Shown here piece after piece: positions 11,101 through 21,985 of a DNA stretch of 64,000 nucleotides. This DNA is from Penelope pileata. Taxonomy: Eukaryota; Chordata; Aves; Galliformes; Cracidae. Position numbers and translations under genes: made by a program. Position 1 is the stretch's first letter. Each line of letters begins with the position of its first letter. Location: assembly GCA_013396635.1 (NCBI GenBank), contig WBMW01005031.1:1-64000 (forward strand), in the 5' to 3' direction. The notes beneath the pieces are model-generated. The model made no database searches. It worked only from the letters and a program-made list of their open reading frames with translations, and was not told the origin of the DNA.

Positions 11101-14100
11101 TTATGGGAATAAAGGCTTTAAGTACCGGACATGACACTGGCCTGTCCATGTGTGAGAGCAGTCTGGGGCTACAAGGCTGATTCTTCCACTGGTTCTTGGG
11201 CTTGATATTTTACCAGAAGAGCAACCTCCCTTCAGGGAGCAATGCATACAACTTCTTTGGTCAAGAAAAGTGTGATGTACCTGGTATTGTTCCTTCCAGA
11301 GATATTGTTCATGATGCCAGGAATCAGGCTTCTTTTATATCTACGTGTTCTGCTTTTTCTGCTAAGAAGACAAGCAGAATTGCTAGGAAGGAGCACTAAA
11401 TAACTGGAAAGAGCTACTGCCAGTAACTTCTGTATTTTAGAATCCTGAAGACACATCCTTTTCCTAATGAAATAAAAAATAAGGTTTGATATTTCATCTG
11501 TAACTGCTCATTTCCTTGTGTAAAAGAGATAAGAAGGAAACTTTTCTTAAAAATAGATTCTAGATGCTGTTTCTGTGAGGTGGATTTTTTTTTTTTCCCA
11601 TCAATAATACTTAGAAGGGCAACGTGAGGCATTGCCTTCTTTCTCCTTTACATGTCTTTATTTTGAACTGGAAAATTGCTTTCTCTTATCGTGTCTTTTA
11701 TATCATGAATTATTAACACTAAAAGATAGCAACTCTACAATACAGTTAAAATTGATGACAATTTAATAGCTACAAAAACTAAAGCTTTCATGTTACGGCT
11801 TCAAGTTCCGTGAAATGTGGGCATCTAAATTTGTGGAAAACTCTGTACAAAGTCTTTTAAGCAGAAATTTACAAAAGCTGATGTTTGAGACTTGTATTCA
11901 ATCCTTGCCCCTTCTTCCATACTTTTTAATGTTCATTTCACGTATGCTTGCTTTCCTTTTTAATTGCAGCCTAGAAAACTGCATGTTAAATCAAGGTTCA
12001 GGAAAGATGAAATGCTCTTAATAGTGCTGTGAATCTTTCTTTTTCATCTCACAGCTTGTGGAAATAGAGGGAATAACGACTACCCGTTAACGTATCACCT
12101 TTATCTGTATTAGACAACATGAATTTCTTTCAGATGAGTAAAATTCTGCACAGGAAGGAGGTAGTGTATCATTGACGAATTTTATAGTGGGTTGGAATCA
12201 GAAAAGGAAGTGCTTAGATAAATTAAATGACAGCTGTAAAAGAAATACAGAAGCTGGTAGGATCTGCAGAGCTCTGATTCACCTGCTGTTAACCTGGTAG
12301 GTTGCTGCATTCCCTTCCTGTTGAAGTTCCTGTTTGTGTGCTTATGCATAAGCATTTGTATCTTCATAAGGCAAGCCTAGAAGAATTAAGCCAGTCACTT
12401 CCATATCTGACTCGTGAGGTTTAACCTGACAGATGTGCTTCAGGAATGCTTGGGAACTCAAACTGCTTATGAAGGCCAAGTGTGGCAAAAAAAAAATTGT
12501 CATAGGTGTCCCATGTTACTCACTGGCATCTGGATGAGGACACTCAGCTAGGGTTGGCCAAGATGTAGCAATCACTCTTGTTACCTTTTGATATTTTAGG
12601 CTATTAGCTGTTATATTCTTACATGAATCTTTATTTCATTTCTCTAAGTTTTTGTATTCCATACGGATGTGAAAAAATTTGTGAAGTAGAGAAAGTGTTT
12701 CATTTTGAGCTGCAAAATCTGAGCTGCTGGGATCATGTTTAACAGCTCAGACCCAACATGGGCTTTAAGTGAACAGAGATCATTTGTGAAACCCAAATAG
12801 CCAAAGCTGGTGGTAGATGTAAGGGTTGCTCAGTTCAAAGTCTAATCATAAGCATCATCAGAACTTTCTCTGAAACAGGCTGGTTAGATCCTTTGGGACT
12901 GTTCCGTATGAGTTAGGAATCTCACTTTTACCTAGTTTACACATTAAATATTGAAGTGCTACTTCTGAACAAAATGTGATGGCAGAGACAAGATTAATGA
13001 AAATGAAGTTTTCCTTCTGTGCCTAGTGCCAGAAAATGATGGCATCCTTAATCCTCTTCCCTTCTGTTCTAAATCCTCTGTTTTATTTCAGTGCAAAATT
13101 CATTGAAGGGACTGTGGTACAACTGCTTGAAGAAGATGATTGTGTAGTGGGTGTTCAGTACAAGGACAAAGAAACTGGAGATACTAAGGTGAGACAGTTT
13201 TCTGTTTTGATCTTGTAACTACTCTCAAAATAGAGTTAAATGTGTATATAGCATTTAACAAACACATTTCAGAGCACTGGTGCAGAAATCTGCAACTACC
13301 AAGGAGGTAAAAGCTGCAGTGAAGGGAGATTGCTTTCTAGTAGATGCAGTCCTGGCATATGGGAATTCTTTTTAGAATTTCTAGCACAACTTTTGATCAC
13401 GACGTCTCCAGATAATTCAGGGTTGACTTTTTTTTTTCCCCCCCCTCAATATTCATATGTCTGGAGCTTAAAATCTTTTGTAAGTTACTGATGGAAAAAA
13501 CAGTATGTTTAGTGCACAGAGTTTTAAATTCCAACATATACTTCCACTGTTGGCTGAGGTGTCTGAAAGACAGAAGGTAGGTGCCTATTCATAGAGTAGC
13601 TCTGTCCCGTCTTCTCTTGGGTCACAGAAAAGTTTTGGCCAATTTTATTTGCAACACTGATTCGATTGTTTGTTGCCTCAAGTCAGGCTGAACTGCTGGC
13701 CAAATGCTATGAAACTGAGTGAACTTACAGTACGTTTGGGAGAGACTAGGTAGAACCTATGTACTAAAGTTCTGGATATGCTGCCTTTTTTCTAGAAAAT
13801 TTGAAATCTCCCCCTTTGGCTTTAGAATTCCTTTTCTTCCTAAAGTTATCTAGTGTGTTCTGTGCCCTGATGGGACAGAAATCGGTCTATGCTCTGCTGT
13901 GCTCCTTCAGTACAAGACTGAGAAAACTTCTGAGTAGTTGGCAGATCCAGCAATAAGCATTACTAACAAAATCTTTCATATTTAAATAATTTAGACATGA
14001 AAATGGAAATGGTGGTATGAAACCATATGTAAAAAAAAAAAACACTTTAAAATTACTCCTCCAGGAGGTAGGAGAGCCAGTTGTAGAGCCTGCTCAGGCA

Positions 14101-17100
14101 ACAGGCATTTCTGCCCACTGGATGTGCTGTAAGTGGGAAGCTGGAAGACAGCTAAGGAGGAACACCATCCTTGACCCCTTGTGTGGTAGCTGGAGGAAAG
14201 GGGAGTTCCAAGCCCTGTTTTGTCTGTCTTTAATGTTGTGTAAAATGAATAAAGCAACAGTAGCAAATCCACTGTGGTGGAATAAGCCACTGAGTCACAC
14301 AAGAATTTGGAGGTGGAGAGGTTTTGTGGCTTTTGGTTTTGTTTGGCTTGGTGGTGTTTGTGGGTTTTTCTTGTTTGCTTTGTTTTGTTTTTTCCCCATA
14401 CTCAGTGGGCTCAATCATCCAGAATTATAGAAGATTTTTTTTTTTGCTGGGGGTGCGTAATTTGCTTGGAGATTGATTTCTCAGCTTTATGCATTTATGG
14501 ATTTCATTGCTGTAATTTTAAATACGACTTATTCAACCAGCAGTGGGGCGACCAGTGTTCTAGCCTACACCGTTCCTGAGAGCATGGATGTTCTTAAGGC
14601 CTTGAGTTTCCTGCTCATACAATGGGGATAAGCAAATTCACTGAATGTGGAGTTCCATGGCTGGAAAGAGTTGTATTACTTGCTGGCCTAGGTAGCCTTT
14701 GATTATAGAAATCTAGTGTAAGAAATTTCCAATAAAATTTTTTCTGTTTCCCATCCATATTCCCAGTCTTTACCACATTCCCTTTGAGATTTTTATTTTC
14801 TTTAATGAGGTTTAATTTAGCCAGCATGATAAAAGCCAAATTATAAAACTTATCAAAAAGAGGCAATTGAACAGAGGAAGGATCTTTGTATGTTGACTGT
14901 GGGGAGAAATTGTAGCGTGAGCGCTCAGATCACCAGGCAGCAGGGAATCCATCGGGCAGGAGGCATTGCTCTGAGTGCAGGAGTGATCAGAGCTTGCAGT
15001 CATCTGTAGGAAAAAGGCTGTGTTAGTTCTGTCTCTTGAACTTTCTGAACTCCCTCCCCTAAGCTGAAAGACCAGAAACTCAGCTCTGCTTCCATTCGAT
15101 TTTGTCCAATTTCACACAGAAAAAGATGTGAGGATCATGTCGCGCAGTGGCTGAGTCCCATTGCTGTGCAGGAGAGAGCTGCTCTTAGAGGAGCTTGTTC
15201 TGTACAGGGATGTGGAATCATGTTGCTGGCTCACCAAATGCTTGTAGCCAATAGTAAAATATTTTCCAGAAGTGCTAATGAAACATGGCATGCTTTTTCC
15301 TGAAAGCTTAAAATTATTTTTTTCTGCTCATGCCAAGTGTATGAAGGCCAAGGACTAATGCTTGTTATAAATCTACGGTCATTATTTTCAGTGACTTCAC
15401 TGCAAATGGCAATGAGAAAGCTGTACATAGAAGGAAACATCATCCTCTAAATGCTTTCTAGCTCTTGTGTTATAATGCTACCATAACAATCAAATGCTTA
15501 AGAATATATTTTAATAATCAGAACAGTTTGCTCATGTTTGAGAACAGTGTACGTATTAAACATTAGGAATTTGTCCATATGTTCAGGCTGAGCCCTAATC
15601 CATTTATTCACTTTTTAAATTTTGTCTGCACACATTATTGCTGTTTATAATGCCTAAGTATACTAGGAGCTGCTCAGAACTGACTGCTGCTTCTTTTAAT
15701 AAAGATCTTCAGCCTGGAGAAGAGAAGGCTGCGGGGGGACCTGATAGCAGCCTTCCAGTACCTGAAGGGGCCTACAGGGAAAGCTGGGGAGGGGCTTTTT
15801 ACAAGGACAGGTAGTGACAGGACAAGGGGTAATGGTTATAAACTGAAGGAGGGTAGGTTTAGACTAGATACAAGGAAGAAACTCTTCACTGTGAGGGTGG
15901 TGAGACACTGAACAGGTTGCCCAGAGAAGTCGTTGATGCCCCCTCCCTGGAAGTATTCAAAGCCAGGCTGGATGGGGCTTTGGGCAACCTGGTCTAGTGG
16001 GAGGTGTCCTTGCCCGTGGCAGGGGGGTTGGAACAAGATGATCTCTAAGGTCCCTTCCAACCTGAACCATTCTATGATTCTATGATCTGGGCATGTTAAA
16101 CACATTTCAGTTTGTTACTCTTTTGATTTGTTTTGTTGCTTGTGTGTGATTCTTTCATTTATTGATTTGTCTTTTCCTGAAGAGCATTATAGGCTGAAGG
16201 GGGCAATTAATCTCTTGCCTGTTTTATCCAGCTCTGACACAGTCCCTATAACTGCATTACGTGTTTGTATGTCTAAAAAACAACTGAAGCATATTGTTGG
16301 GCTGAAGTGTAGAACAAATAGTTAAATATCAAGATGAGGAAGCCAGAAATACTTAATTGCATAATAGATACTTTATAAATGTGGTCTGAGGTCCTCTTAC
16401 CTCCTTAGCCTTTTGAAGAACATCTGAAGTGCAATTGGAGAGGAGAGCTTGAGAGTTGTTTCTCACTCTTCTGGAACAAGGTTGAAAATGCCTTTTTCTT
16501 TCTCTTGTGCTACAGGAACTTCGTGCACCACTGACTGTTGTAGCTGATGGACTTTTCTCCAAATTTAGAAAAAACTTGGTCTCCCACAAAGTTACTGTTT
16601 CATCCCATTTTGTTGGTTGCATTTTGAAGGTAACTTTTGTCTATAACCTCAGGATATATATATTCCTGCATATATAATAATGTATTCTCTGCCTGCATGC
16701 AGCAGCCACCACCCTCTTGGTGCTGTCCCACAGCTGTTGTTGGTGCTGGTGTGAGCTGGTGGCCTTGTAATGACTCTGCAGACTGTTGGTGTCCTGAGTG
16801 TATTAGCTCAGCTGGATTCCACAGGATTGCTGTTCTCCACAGATTTTCAGTCCTTGGGAAACTTTCACACAATTTCTGAACAAAACCCACAGAACTTCCA
16901 CCACGCTCAGAACTGAGTTGGAGGAGCTTCAGCACTTTTTGAGTCCTTAACCCTACAATGATCACTGCCCAAGTCCTTGCTCTTTCTCTGCTTTTGGAAA
17001 CTTGTTGAAGCATAAGGAGCAGCTGTAGCCACAGACCTAGGCTGCTGGGAGCCTCTGACTTCCCATGGAGCTATCCACAGATTAGTGCATTCCTTTCCTT

Positions 17101-20100
17101 TCCATAATTTTATGGAAGTAAAAATGATCTTACAGAAAGCTTCTACGTTGATTACATCCCAGGTTTTCAATGGCACATCTTAAATACTAGTGAGATTTTC
17201 AAATGAAATGTGTAACAGTGTGTTTTAGTAGATACTGAAATGTGTTGCCAAAAGAATTGTAGCTACACTGAAGTTCAGAACTTACTTCTTGAAAACACTT
17301 ACACTGTTCGTTGAAAGAAAAATATAATACAACCTTAGTATGATACAGGATTTTATTTTGAAGTGTGTCAGAAAATGATTTTGTGTATCTGAAGTTCAAT
17401 ATCCTTTCATTAATTGATTTCAATCCTTCTCCCACTTTTTTCTTTTCAAGGATGCACCACAGTTTAAAGCCAATTATGCGGAGCTTGTTTTAGCAAAAAC
17501 GAGTCCAGTGCTGATCTATCAGATCTCTTCAAGTGAGACTCGGGTCCTTGTTGATATTCGAGGGGAAATGCCAAAAAACTTGAAAGAATATATGATTGAG
17601 TGCATTCATCCACAACTGCCTGGTAAGTCTAGAAAGATTTCAGTTCAGAATCCATTGAATTGTAGGGTTGTTGGTTGGTTGGTTTCTGTGTGTTTGCTTT
17701 TCCTTTCCATGTTCAGAGCTACTGTTTCAGAAACTGTTCACCCTTCTTAGATCTCACATCAGATAGCAGGTTGTTTGGTTGACATTATATGAGATTAGAA
17801 GTTGGGAAGGATTGTACCTCTGAGAAGACGTTAAAATGGGTTGTGTGCAAGTTCTTTAAGACTGTACCTCATTAGTGTAACTAAAAATGTGGTTCTTGCA
17901 GATCACCTGAAGGAACCATTTTTAATAGCAGTGCAGAATGATCGTTTAAGGACTATGCCAGCAAGCTTCTTGCCTCCTTCAGCTGTTAACAAAAAAGGTC
18001 TGTATTAAAAAGAGGGTGGGGGGAAGGCATTATAAACTTCTGGAATTTATGGCTGTGCTTTCACAGATGTCTGTTTGTTGCTCAGTACAACTATCTCATT
18101 CTTTTATTAAAAGGTACTTTGAAAATGCACGTTTGGCACAATTTAAGGAGAATGTTTATATTGACACAAGTCTTTAATTCACCGTCTGCTTCATTTTTAA
18201 TTTTGAATAACTCAGTTGCTCATGCTTTTCTAAATTTGGTCTTTTTATGGAGGGGGGGAAAAAAGGTGAAAAAAGAAATGACCTTGAATTTTCTGTGTAT
18301 TCTTTGACACACGTGAATAAATTCATATAAGGGAAAAATACTTTGAACTTGAGATCTTTAAATCTGTTAAAGACATCTTCCTTCCCCCCCCCCCNNNNNN
18401 NNNNNNNNNNNNNNNNNNNNNNCCCCTTTTTTTTTTTGTTTCTAGTTGTTTATCTTATTTTCTGGGGGGAATGAATTCTCAGTAAGCTTTATAACAAAGT
18501 ACAGGATGGGTGTTCTAAGATGATGTAGTAGTTGTGCCCGTTAATCTTTTTTTTCTTCTATTTAGGAGTTCTTCTTCTAGGGGATGCATATAATATAAGA
18601 CACCCTCTCACTGGTGGAGGAATGAGTGTTGTTTTAAACGATGTCAAAATATGGAGAAGTTTGCTTCAGGATATTCCAGACCTTTATGAAGATTCTGACG
18701 TTCTGCAGGTGAAGTTTTACATTGGACTTTATTTAGACAACTTTGGTTCCAGTTTGGATGACGTGCTTTAAGTTTCATGCACCCAGGGGACGTGTGAGTT
18801 ATTAGTGAGGCACAGCTGTTTCCCAAACTTCAGATAAAGAAATCATACGTTAGGCACTTGTAACTCTGCTTGGTGACAAGTTGTGAGTGCTGTGGCTGTG
18901 AGACAGATTCAGGGCTGTATTTACTGATCTGCTGCCTCTTAAGGAGACCGGTGTGCTGTGTCTGGTCAGCATGCTTTGCTAAGATAGTATCTCATATATT
19001 CCCACATTGGTAGTGTGTGGTTTTTGACGTTGATTGAGCTCAAGCAGGATGGATTCAAATGGGTTTGAACCATTACCTTGTGCGAGTTGTACTTGGAGAG
19101 TAATGAGCATGTGTGCCTGGTTTATCAACGTGCATCTCGATGCCACAGCAGTGAGTTAAAGGCATCCTTCTTGCCTAGGAATCAGCACCATCGGTGGTGA
19201 TGCTGGATTTATTCTTTCAGTGAAATGTAGACCCAACATTCTGATTGGTGGATCAGGATAGGCATGTTGACTTGGCTAAATGGCAACTAGCTGCTTGTTC
19301 TCATTCAAAGGGAGAACTAGGAGTGTTACCTTTCAAGTGCCTGACCTGCCCTGGCCACCTCCTAAAGGATGAGATGAAGCACACCCTGGAGCTACCAGTT
19401 TTTCTATATTTTATTTTAAGAGGAGCCTACTAACTGATTTGACAAGTTGTGAAAGTTCCTTTATGGCCTACCTTGGAAATTACCTTATCGATCATTAAAT
19501 CCACTCCAAATTTTCATGAGTCTGACTCTAATAGAACCATAGAATCCTTAGAGTTGGAAGGGACCTTCAAAGGTCATCCAGTCCAACTGCCCTGCAACGT
19601 TCAGGGACATCTACAGCTAGATCAGCTTGCTCAGAGCTTGGTCCAGCCTGACCTTAAATGTCTCCAGGGTCAGGGCTTCTACCACCTCTCTGGGCAAAAG
19701 AGTGTCACCTACTTTGAAAAGATTTCCATGATGTTCTGTACTGCTTAATAGAAATTGTATTTTATTTTTTTTTCCTTTTGCAGGCAAAAAAAACGTTTTA
19801 CTGGTCCAGAAAAAAGTCTCATTCCTTTGTAGTGAATATTCTTGCCCAGGCACTTTATGAACTTTTTGCTGCTACAGATGGTAAATATATATTAAAAATA
19901 ACTTCTGATCAATTCAAATTTGATAAATTAATATTTCTGGAGAGCAGATGTATGTGCATACGAGCATATAAACTATAAGAGGGAAGATTTAGATCAGATG
20001 TCAGGGGAAGCCCTTCACTGAGAAGGTGGTGGGGTGCTGTCACAGGCTGCACAGAGAGGTTGGGAGTGTCCCCTCCCTGGAGATTTCAAGGCCAGGTTGG

Positions 20101-21652
20101 ATGGGGCCCTGGGCAGCCTGATCCGTGGGTGGCAGCCCTGCCCATGGCAGGGGGTTGGGGCTGGATGATCTTTAAGGTCCCTGCCAACCCACACCACTCT
20201 GCGATACATCCATGTGTGTGTGCACACAGGTATATACACACACACATATAAACATATATCCAAAATACACCAAGCAAAGGATTTTGATGAGTCAGACTGT
20301 GTTCACTTCCTAGTTGCTTAGTTATAGAGTTGTGTAAACTAACTTATAGCAATCTAAAAGAAGTCTGGAGTTAATATTTAAAAACCAAAACACAAAATAA
20401 CTGAAACCACTTGTTCCTGTGTCAATATTCAGAAATATGCAGATATTTCATAAGATTCTATAAAAACAGTTTGAAATCCAAGAGAATTTAACAGCAACAG
20501 CTACCAAAGTGCCAAAGTCCTGAATTTTGTATCACTGTTGTAGATGCTCAAAAAGCTTTCAGTATCTGTTGACTGTATTCATTGAGTCATTTCAATTCAT
20601 TTTGTAGATTCCTTGCATCAGCTAAAGAAAGCCTGTTTCCATTACTTCAGACTTGGTGGGGAATGTGTCTCGGGCCCTGTTGGATTGCTGTCTGTGTAAG
20701 TTCAGTGTGCTGGTAATAGCTAACGTAAACCAGATCAAGCTTTGTGAGCCTCTGTTAACATCTGCTTTGCTCCCAGTCAGCCAGCTTTGCGTGGGGAGAG
20801 TCACTCATGAGCCAGTATTTTTTAGGATTATGCTACAGTTTGAAGCTTTATTAGAAGCTATGTCTTTGAATGCTGCCTTTCTTAGCTGTGTAAAAAATGC
20901 CTCTGAAAACTGGAGAGAACTTAGGTGGAACGGGAGTTAGTCTGGACCCTCTACCTCGTTCAGACTGAGGAGCAGGTGGAGATAGTTCTTGCTTGACAAG
21001 TTGAGAGTGGTGGTGGCTGAAGTCTCCTATAAATGAGCAAAAGGAACAGAGCAACAAGGAACTATCCAAGGTGTTTTGAATGATCCCCTCAGACTGGTGA
21101 ATGCACAGTACCTCGTTCTCTGAGCATGTGGGAACGTGTCCATTTATTCCTTTTTGGAAAGAGAGCTAAAACTGATAGAGCCTGTACAGGCCAACCTCCT
21201 GGGAGCTGATAAAGACACATACAGACTGCTGGAAAGGAAGAGAAAGCAGAGGTGCCCCTTGGCTGTGCTGCAGAAGGGAGGACGGAGCAGGCAGCAGCTC
21301 CAGGACAATCAGAGTTTGCTCCTTTGTAGCTGAGACAGCAGGACCACAGCTGCCTAAATCAGAAGGGTGTCATCTTGAGTAAGGAGCTCAATTTGTAAAT
21401 GGAGAATTTGTCAGTGCTTTTTTATCCTGTTTATTTATATTTCTTTATTTTTAATGCAGGTTATCTCCTAAACCAATGGTACTGATTGGCCACTTCTTTG
21501 CTGTGGCATTGTATGCTGTTTACTTCTGCTTTAAGTCCGAGTCCTGGATCACCATGCCACGAGCGGTTTTCAGTGGTGGGGCTATACTTTACAGGAGTTG
21601 CTCTATAATATTTCCACTTATTTACTCTGAAATGAAGTCCCTAGTCTATTAA
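7895..21652 (+). CDS. SQLE: SQLE, squalene monooxygenase (squalene epoxidase), complete, 11 coding exons
   Basis: SQLE is a FAD-dependent ER-membrane enzyme that converts squalene to (S)-2,3-oxidosqualene with O2 and NADPH, a rate-limiting step of cholesterol synthesis. Seen here: 11 exons, all with GT-AG introns and matching phases, join to 1,707 nt (568 aa plus stop; human 574). Order along the protein: hydrophobic N-terminal regulatory part (1-91); FAD dinucleotide-binding motif GSGVLG (124-129); Tyr189, equivalent to human Tyr195; VADG motif (277-280); second flavin motif GDAYNIRHP (401-409); two C-terminal hydrophobic segments (about 511-529 and 545-565). The start ATG has A at -3 and begins MWTFLGIASF, nearly the mammalian start. 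It is tail-to-tail with WASHC5. No frameshift or missing flavin motif was seen. Identification rests on family recognition over the whole length. Confidence 0.96.
8515..8818 (+). repeat. CR1 LINE fragment, sense, in SQLE intron 1
   Basis: Typical CR1 3'-half text: a 'ggatggagccaggctcttct' start, 'tgctcagaggctgtgg', then a degenerate 'agaatggcc...ttctgtgaccat' end. It is diverged and 5'-truncated. Confidence 0.75.
8819..10161. other. Rest of SQLE intron 1
   Basis: No gene or clear repeat recognised. The intron ends with a pyrimidine-rich acceptor (TTTCTAAAG) at 10161. Confidence 0.5.
10162..10414 (+). CDS. SQLE: SQLE exon 2 (residues 92-176), FAD-binding Rossmann motif
   Basis: Starts GKIEVNVSD after AAAG and ends at GAAG|GTGAGT (phase 1). 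It carries DPEVIIVGSGVLG with the GxGxxG FAD loop at 124-129, then the conserved SRDGRKVTVIERDLKEPDR and GELLQPGG segments of squalene epoxidases. Confidence 0.95.
10688..10868 (+). CDS. SQLE: SQLE exon 3 (residues 176-236)
   Basis: Begins DTVEGIDAQLVHGY after TTACAG. Tyr189 matches human Tyr195, a residue linked to inhibitor binding in the human enzyme. It includes SGRSFHHGQFIMGLRRAA and ends AA|GTGAGT, splitting an Asn codon. Confidence 0.94.
10869..13091. other. SQLE intron 3
   Basis: About 2.2 kb, AT-rich. No gene, LINE or structured RNA recognised. Confidence 0.5.
13092..13188 (+). CDS. SQLE: SQLE exon 4 (residues 236-268)
   Basis: Follows TTTATTTCAG. It codes AKFIEGTVVQLLEEDD and YKDKETGDTK, closely matching mammalian SQLE, and ends AAG|GTGAGA in phase 0. 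Confidence 0.94.
15706..16086 (+). repeat. CR1 LINE 3' end, sense, in SQLE intron 4
   Basis: Well-preserved CR1 3' portion starting 'cttcagcctggagaagagaa' and running through 'gggcaacctggtctagtggg' and 'ggttggaacaagatgatctc' to the ATTCTATGATTCTATGAT tail. The rest of intron 4 (13189-16515) shows no other recognisable element apart from T/G-rich sequence near 14320-14450. Confidence 0.92.
16516..16629 (+). CDS. SQLE: SQLE exon 5 (residues 269-306), VADG motif
   Basis: Follows GTGCTACAG. It codes ELRAPLTVVADGLFSKFRK; the DG motif of flavin monooxygenases, which contacts FAD and NADPH in this family, is at 279-280. Exactly 38 codons, ending AAG|GTAACT in phase 0. Confidence 0.95.
16630..17450. 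other. SQLE intron 5
   Basis: About 0.8 kb. No additional gene or repeat recognised. It ends with a strong polypyrimidine tract (cttctcccacttttttcttt) and CAAG acceptor. Confidence 0.5.
17451..17622 (+). CDS. SQLE: SQLE exon 6 (residues 307-364)
   Basis: Codes DAPQFKANYAELVLAK, then SPVLIYQISSSETRVLVDIR and GEMPKNLKEYM, all strongly conserved in vertebrate SQLE. Ends CCTG|GTAAGT (phase 1). Confidence 0.95.
17902..17997 (+). CDS. SQLE: SQLE exon 7 (residues 364-396)
   Basis: Follows CTTGCAG. Codes DHLKEPFLIAVQNDRLRTMP and ASFLPPSAVNKK, and ends AAAAAG|GTCTGT, a weaker donor but phase-consistent with exon 8. Confidence 0.92.
18395..18422. other. Assembly gap of 28 N in SQLE intron 7
   Basis: The run of N lies between poly-C (from about 18384) and C4 plus poly-T (18423 on). 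The gap is intronic and does not affect the coding sequence. Confidence 0.98.
18566..18708 (+). CDS. SQLE: SQLE exon 8 (residues 396-443), GD flavin motif
   Basis: Follows CTATTTAG. Codes GVLLLGDAYNIRHPLTGGGM; the GD motif (401-402) binds the FAD ribityl chain in this family. Continues SVVLNDVKIWRSLLQDIPDL and ends CTGCAG|GTGAAG in phase 0. Confidence 0.95.
19531..19700 (-). repeat. CR1 LINE 3' end, antisense, SQLE intron 8
   Basis: Reads 'agaaccatagaatccttaga gttggaaggg' then 'ccctgcaacg' and 'acatctacag', the reverse complement of the CR1 subfamily also present in sense at 3725-3871. It is interrupted just before exon 9. Confidence 0.85.
19784..19880 (+). CDS. SQLE: SQLE exon 9 (residues 444-476)
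   Basis: Follows TTTTGCAG. Codes AKKTFYWSRKKSHSFVVNIL and AQALYELFAATD, matching the conserved helical segment before the C-terminal membrane part. Ends GATG|GTAAAT. Confidence 0.95.
19978..20206 (+). repeat. CR1 LINE 3' end, sense, SQLE intron 9
   Basis: Diverged CR1: 'tcaggggaagcccttcactg', 'ccatggcagggggttggg', 'tggatgatctttaaggtccc', ending 'ccactctgcgat'. Confidence 0.82.
20207..20262. repeat. TG/CA microsatellite
   Basis: Short interrupted TG/CA/TA dinucleotide tract directly downstream of the CR1 tail. It probably grew from the A/T-rich LINE tail. Confidence 0.75.
20608..20695 (+). CDS. SQLE: SQLE exon 10 (residues 476-505)
   Basis: Follows TTTTGTAG. Codes DSLHQLKKACFHYFRLGG and ECVSGPVGLLSV, and ends CTGT|GTAAGT, splitting a Val codon. 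Confidence 0.94.
21460..21652 (+). CDS. SQLE: SQLE exon 11 (residues 505-568, stop), C-terminal membrane helices
   Basis: Follows TTTTAATGCAG. Codes LSPKPMVLIGHFFAVALYAV, continuing to a second hydrophobic stretch and the end EMKSLVY, TAA at 21650-21652. The two hydrophobic segments correspond to the C-terminal ER-anchoring helices of SQLE. Confidence 0.95.
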
Positions 21653-21985
21653 AAATCCAAGGGGAATTGACTGGAGGAAGAAAACATGAAGATCACGATG
21701 CTTTTAAAATCTTTGGACACGTACTGCTTGATACTCTGTTACGTTTTCTTCTCTTCAAAACGCAATTTCCTTGACCAGGATTGACTTAGTTTTGGTTTTG
21801 TGGTTATATACATATATATTATATGTAAATATTTTCTTTGCAATTAAAGTTCAAAGAGGAATTAGTTGTTTATGAGGGCCGTAATTAAGCGTTGACACAT
21901 TGACAGTTTTGTCAGAATCTCATTCCTCGCTTTATCCATTGCAGAGTGCACCATTAATATTAATAAACTGAAAAGTGAAAACTGT
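21653..21985 (+). other. SQLE: SQLE 3' UTR and candidate polyadenylation signals
   Basis: ATTAAA at 21843-21848 and AATAAA at 21962-21967 are candidate poly(A) signals for a short 3' UTR. Further AATAAA at 23215-23220 and 23257-23262 would give a longer form of about 1.6 kb. The sequence does not show which is used. Confidence 0.6.

Noticed and set aside
20207..20262. Possible Z-DNA or regulatory TG repeat
   Set aside because: Short and interrupted; more simply a microsatellite grown from the CR1 tail.
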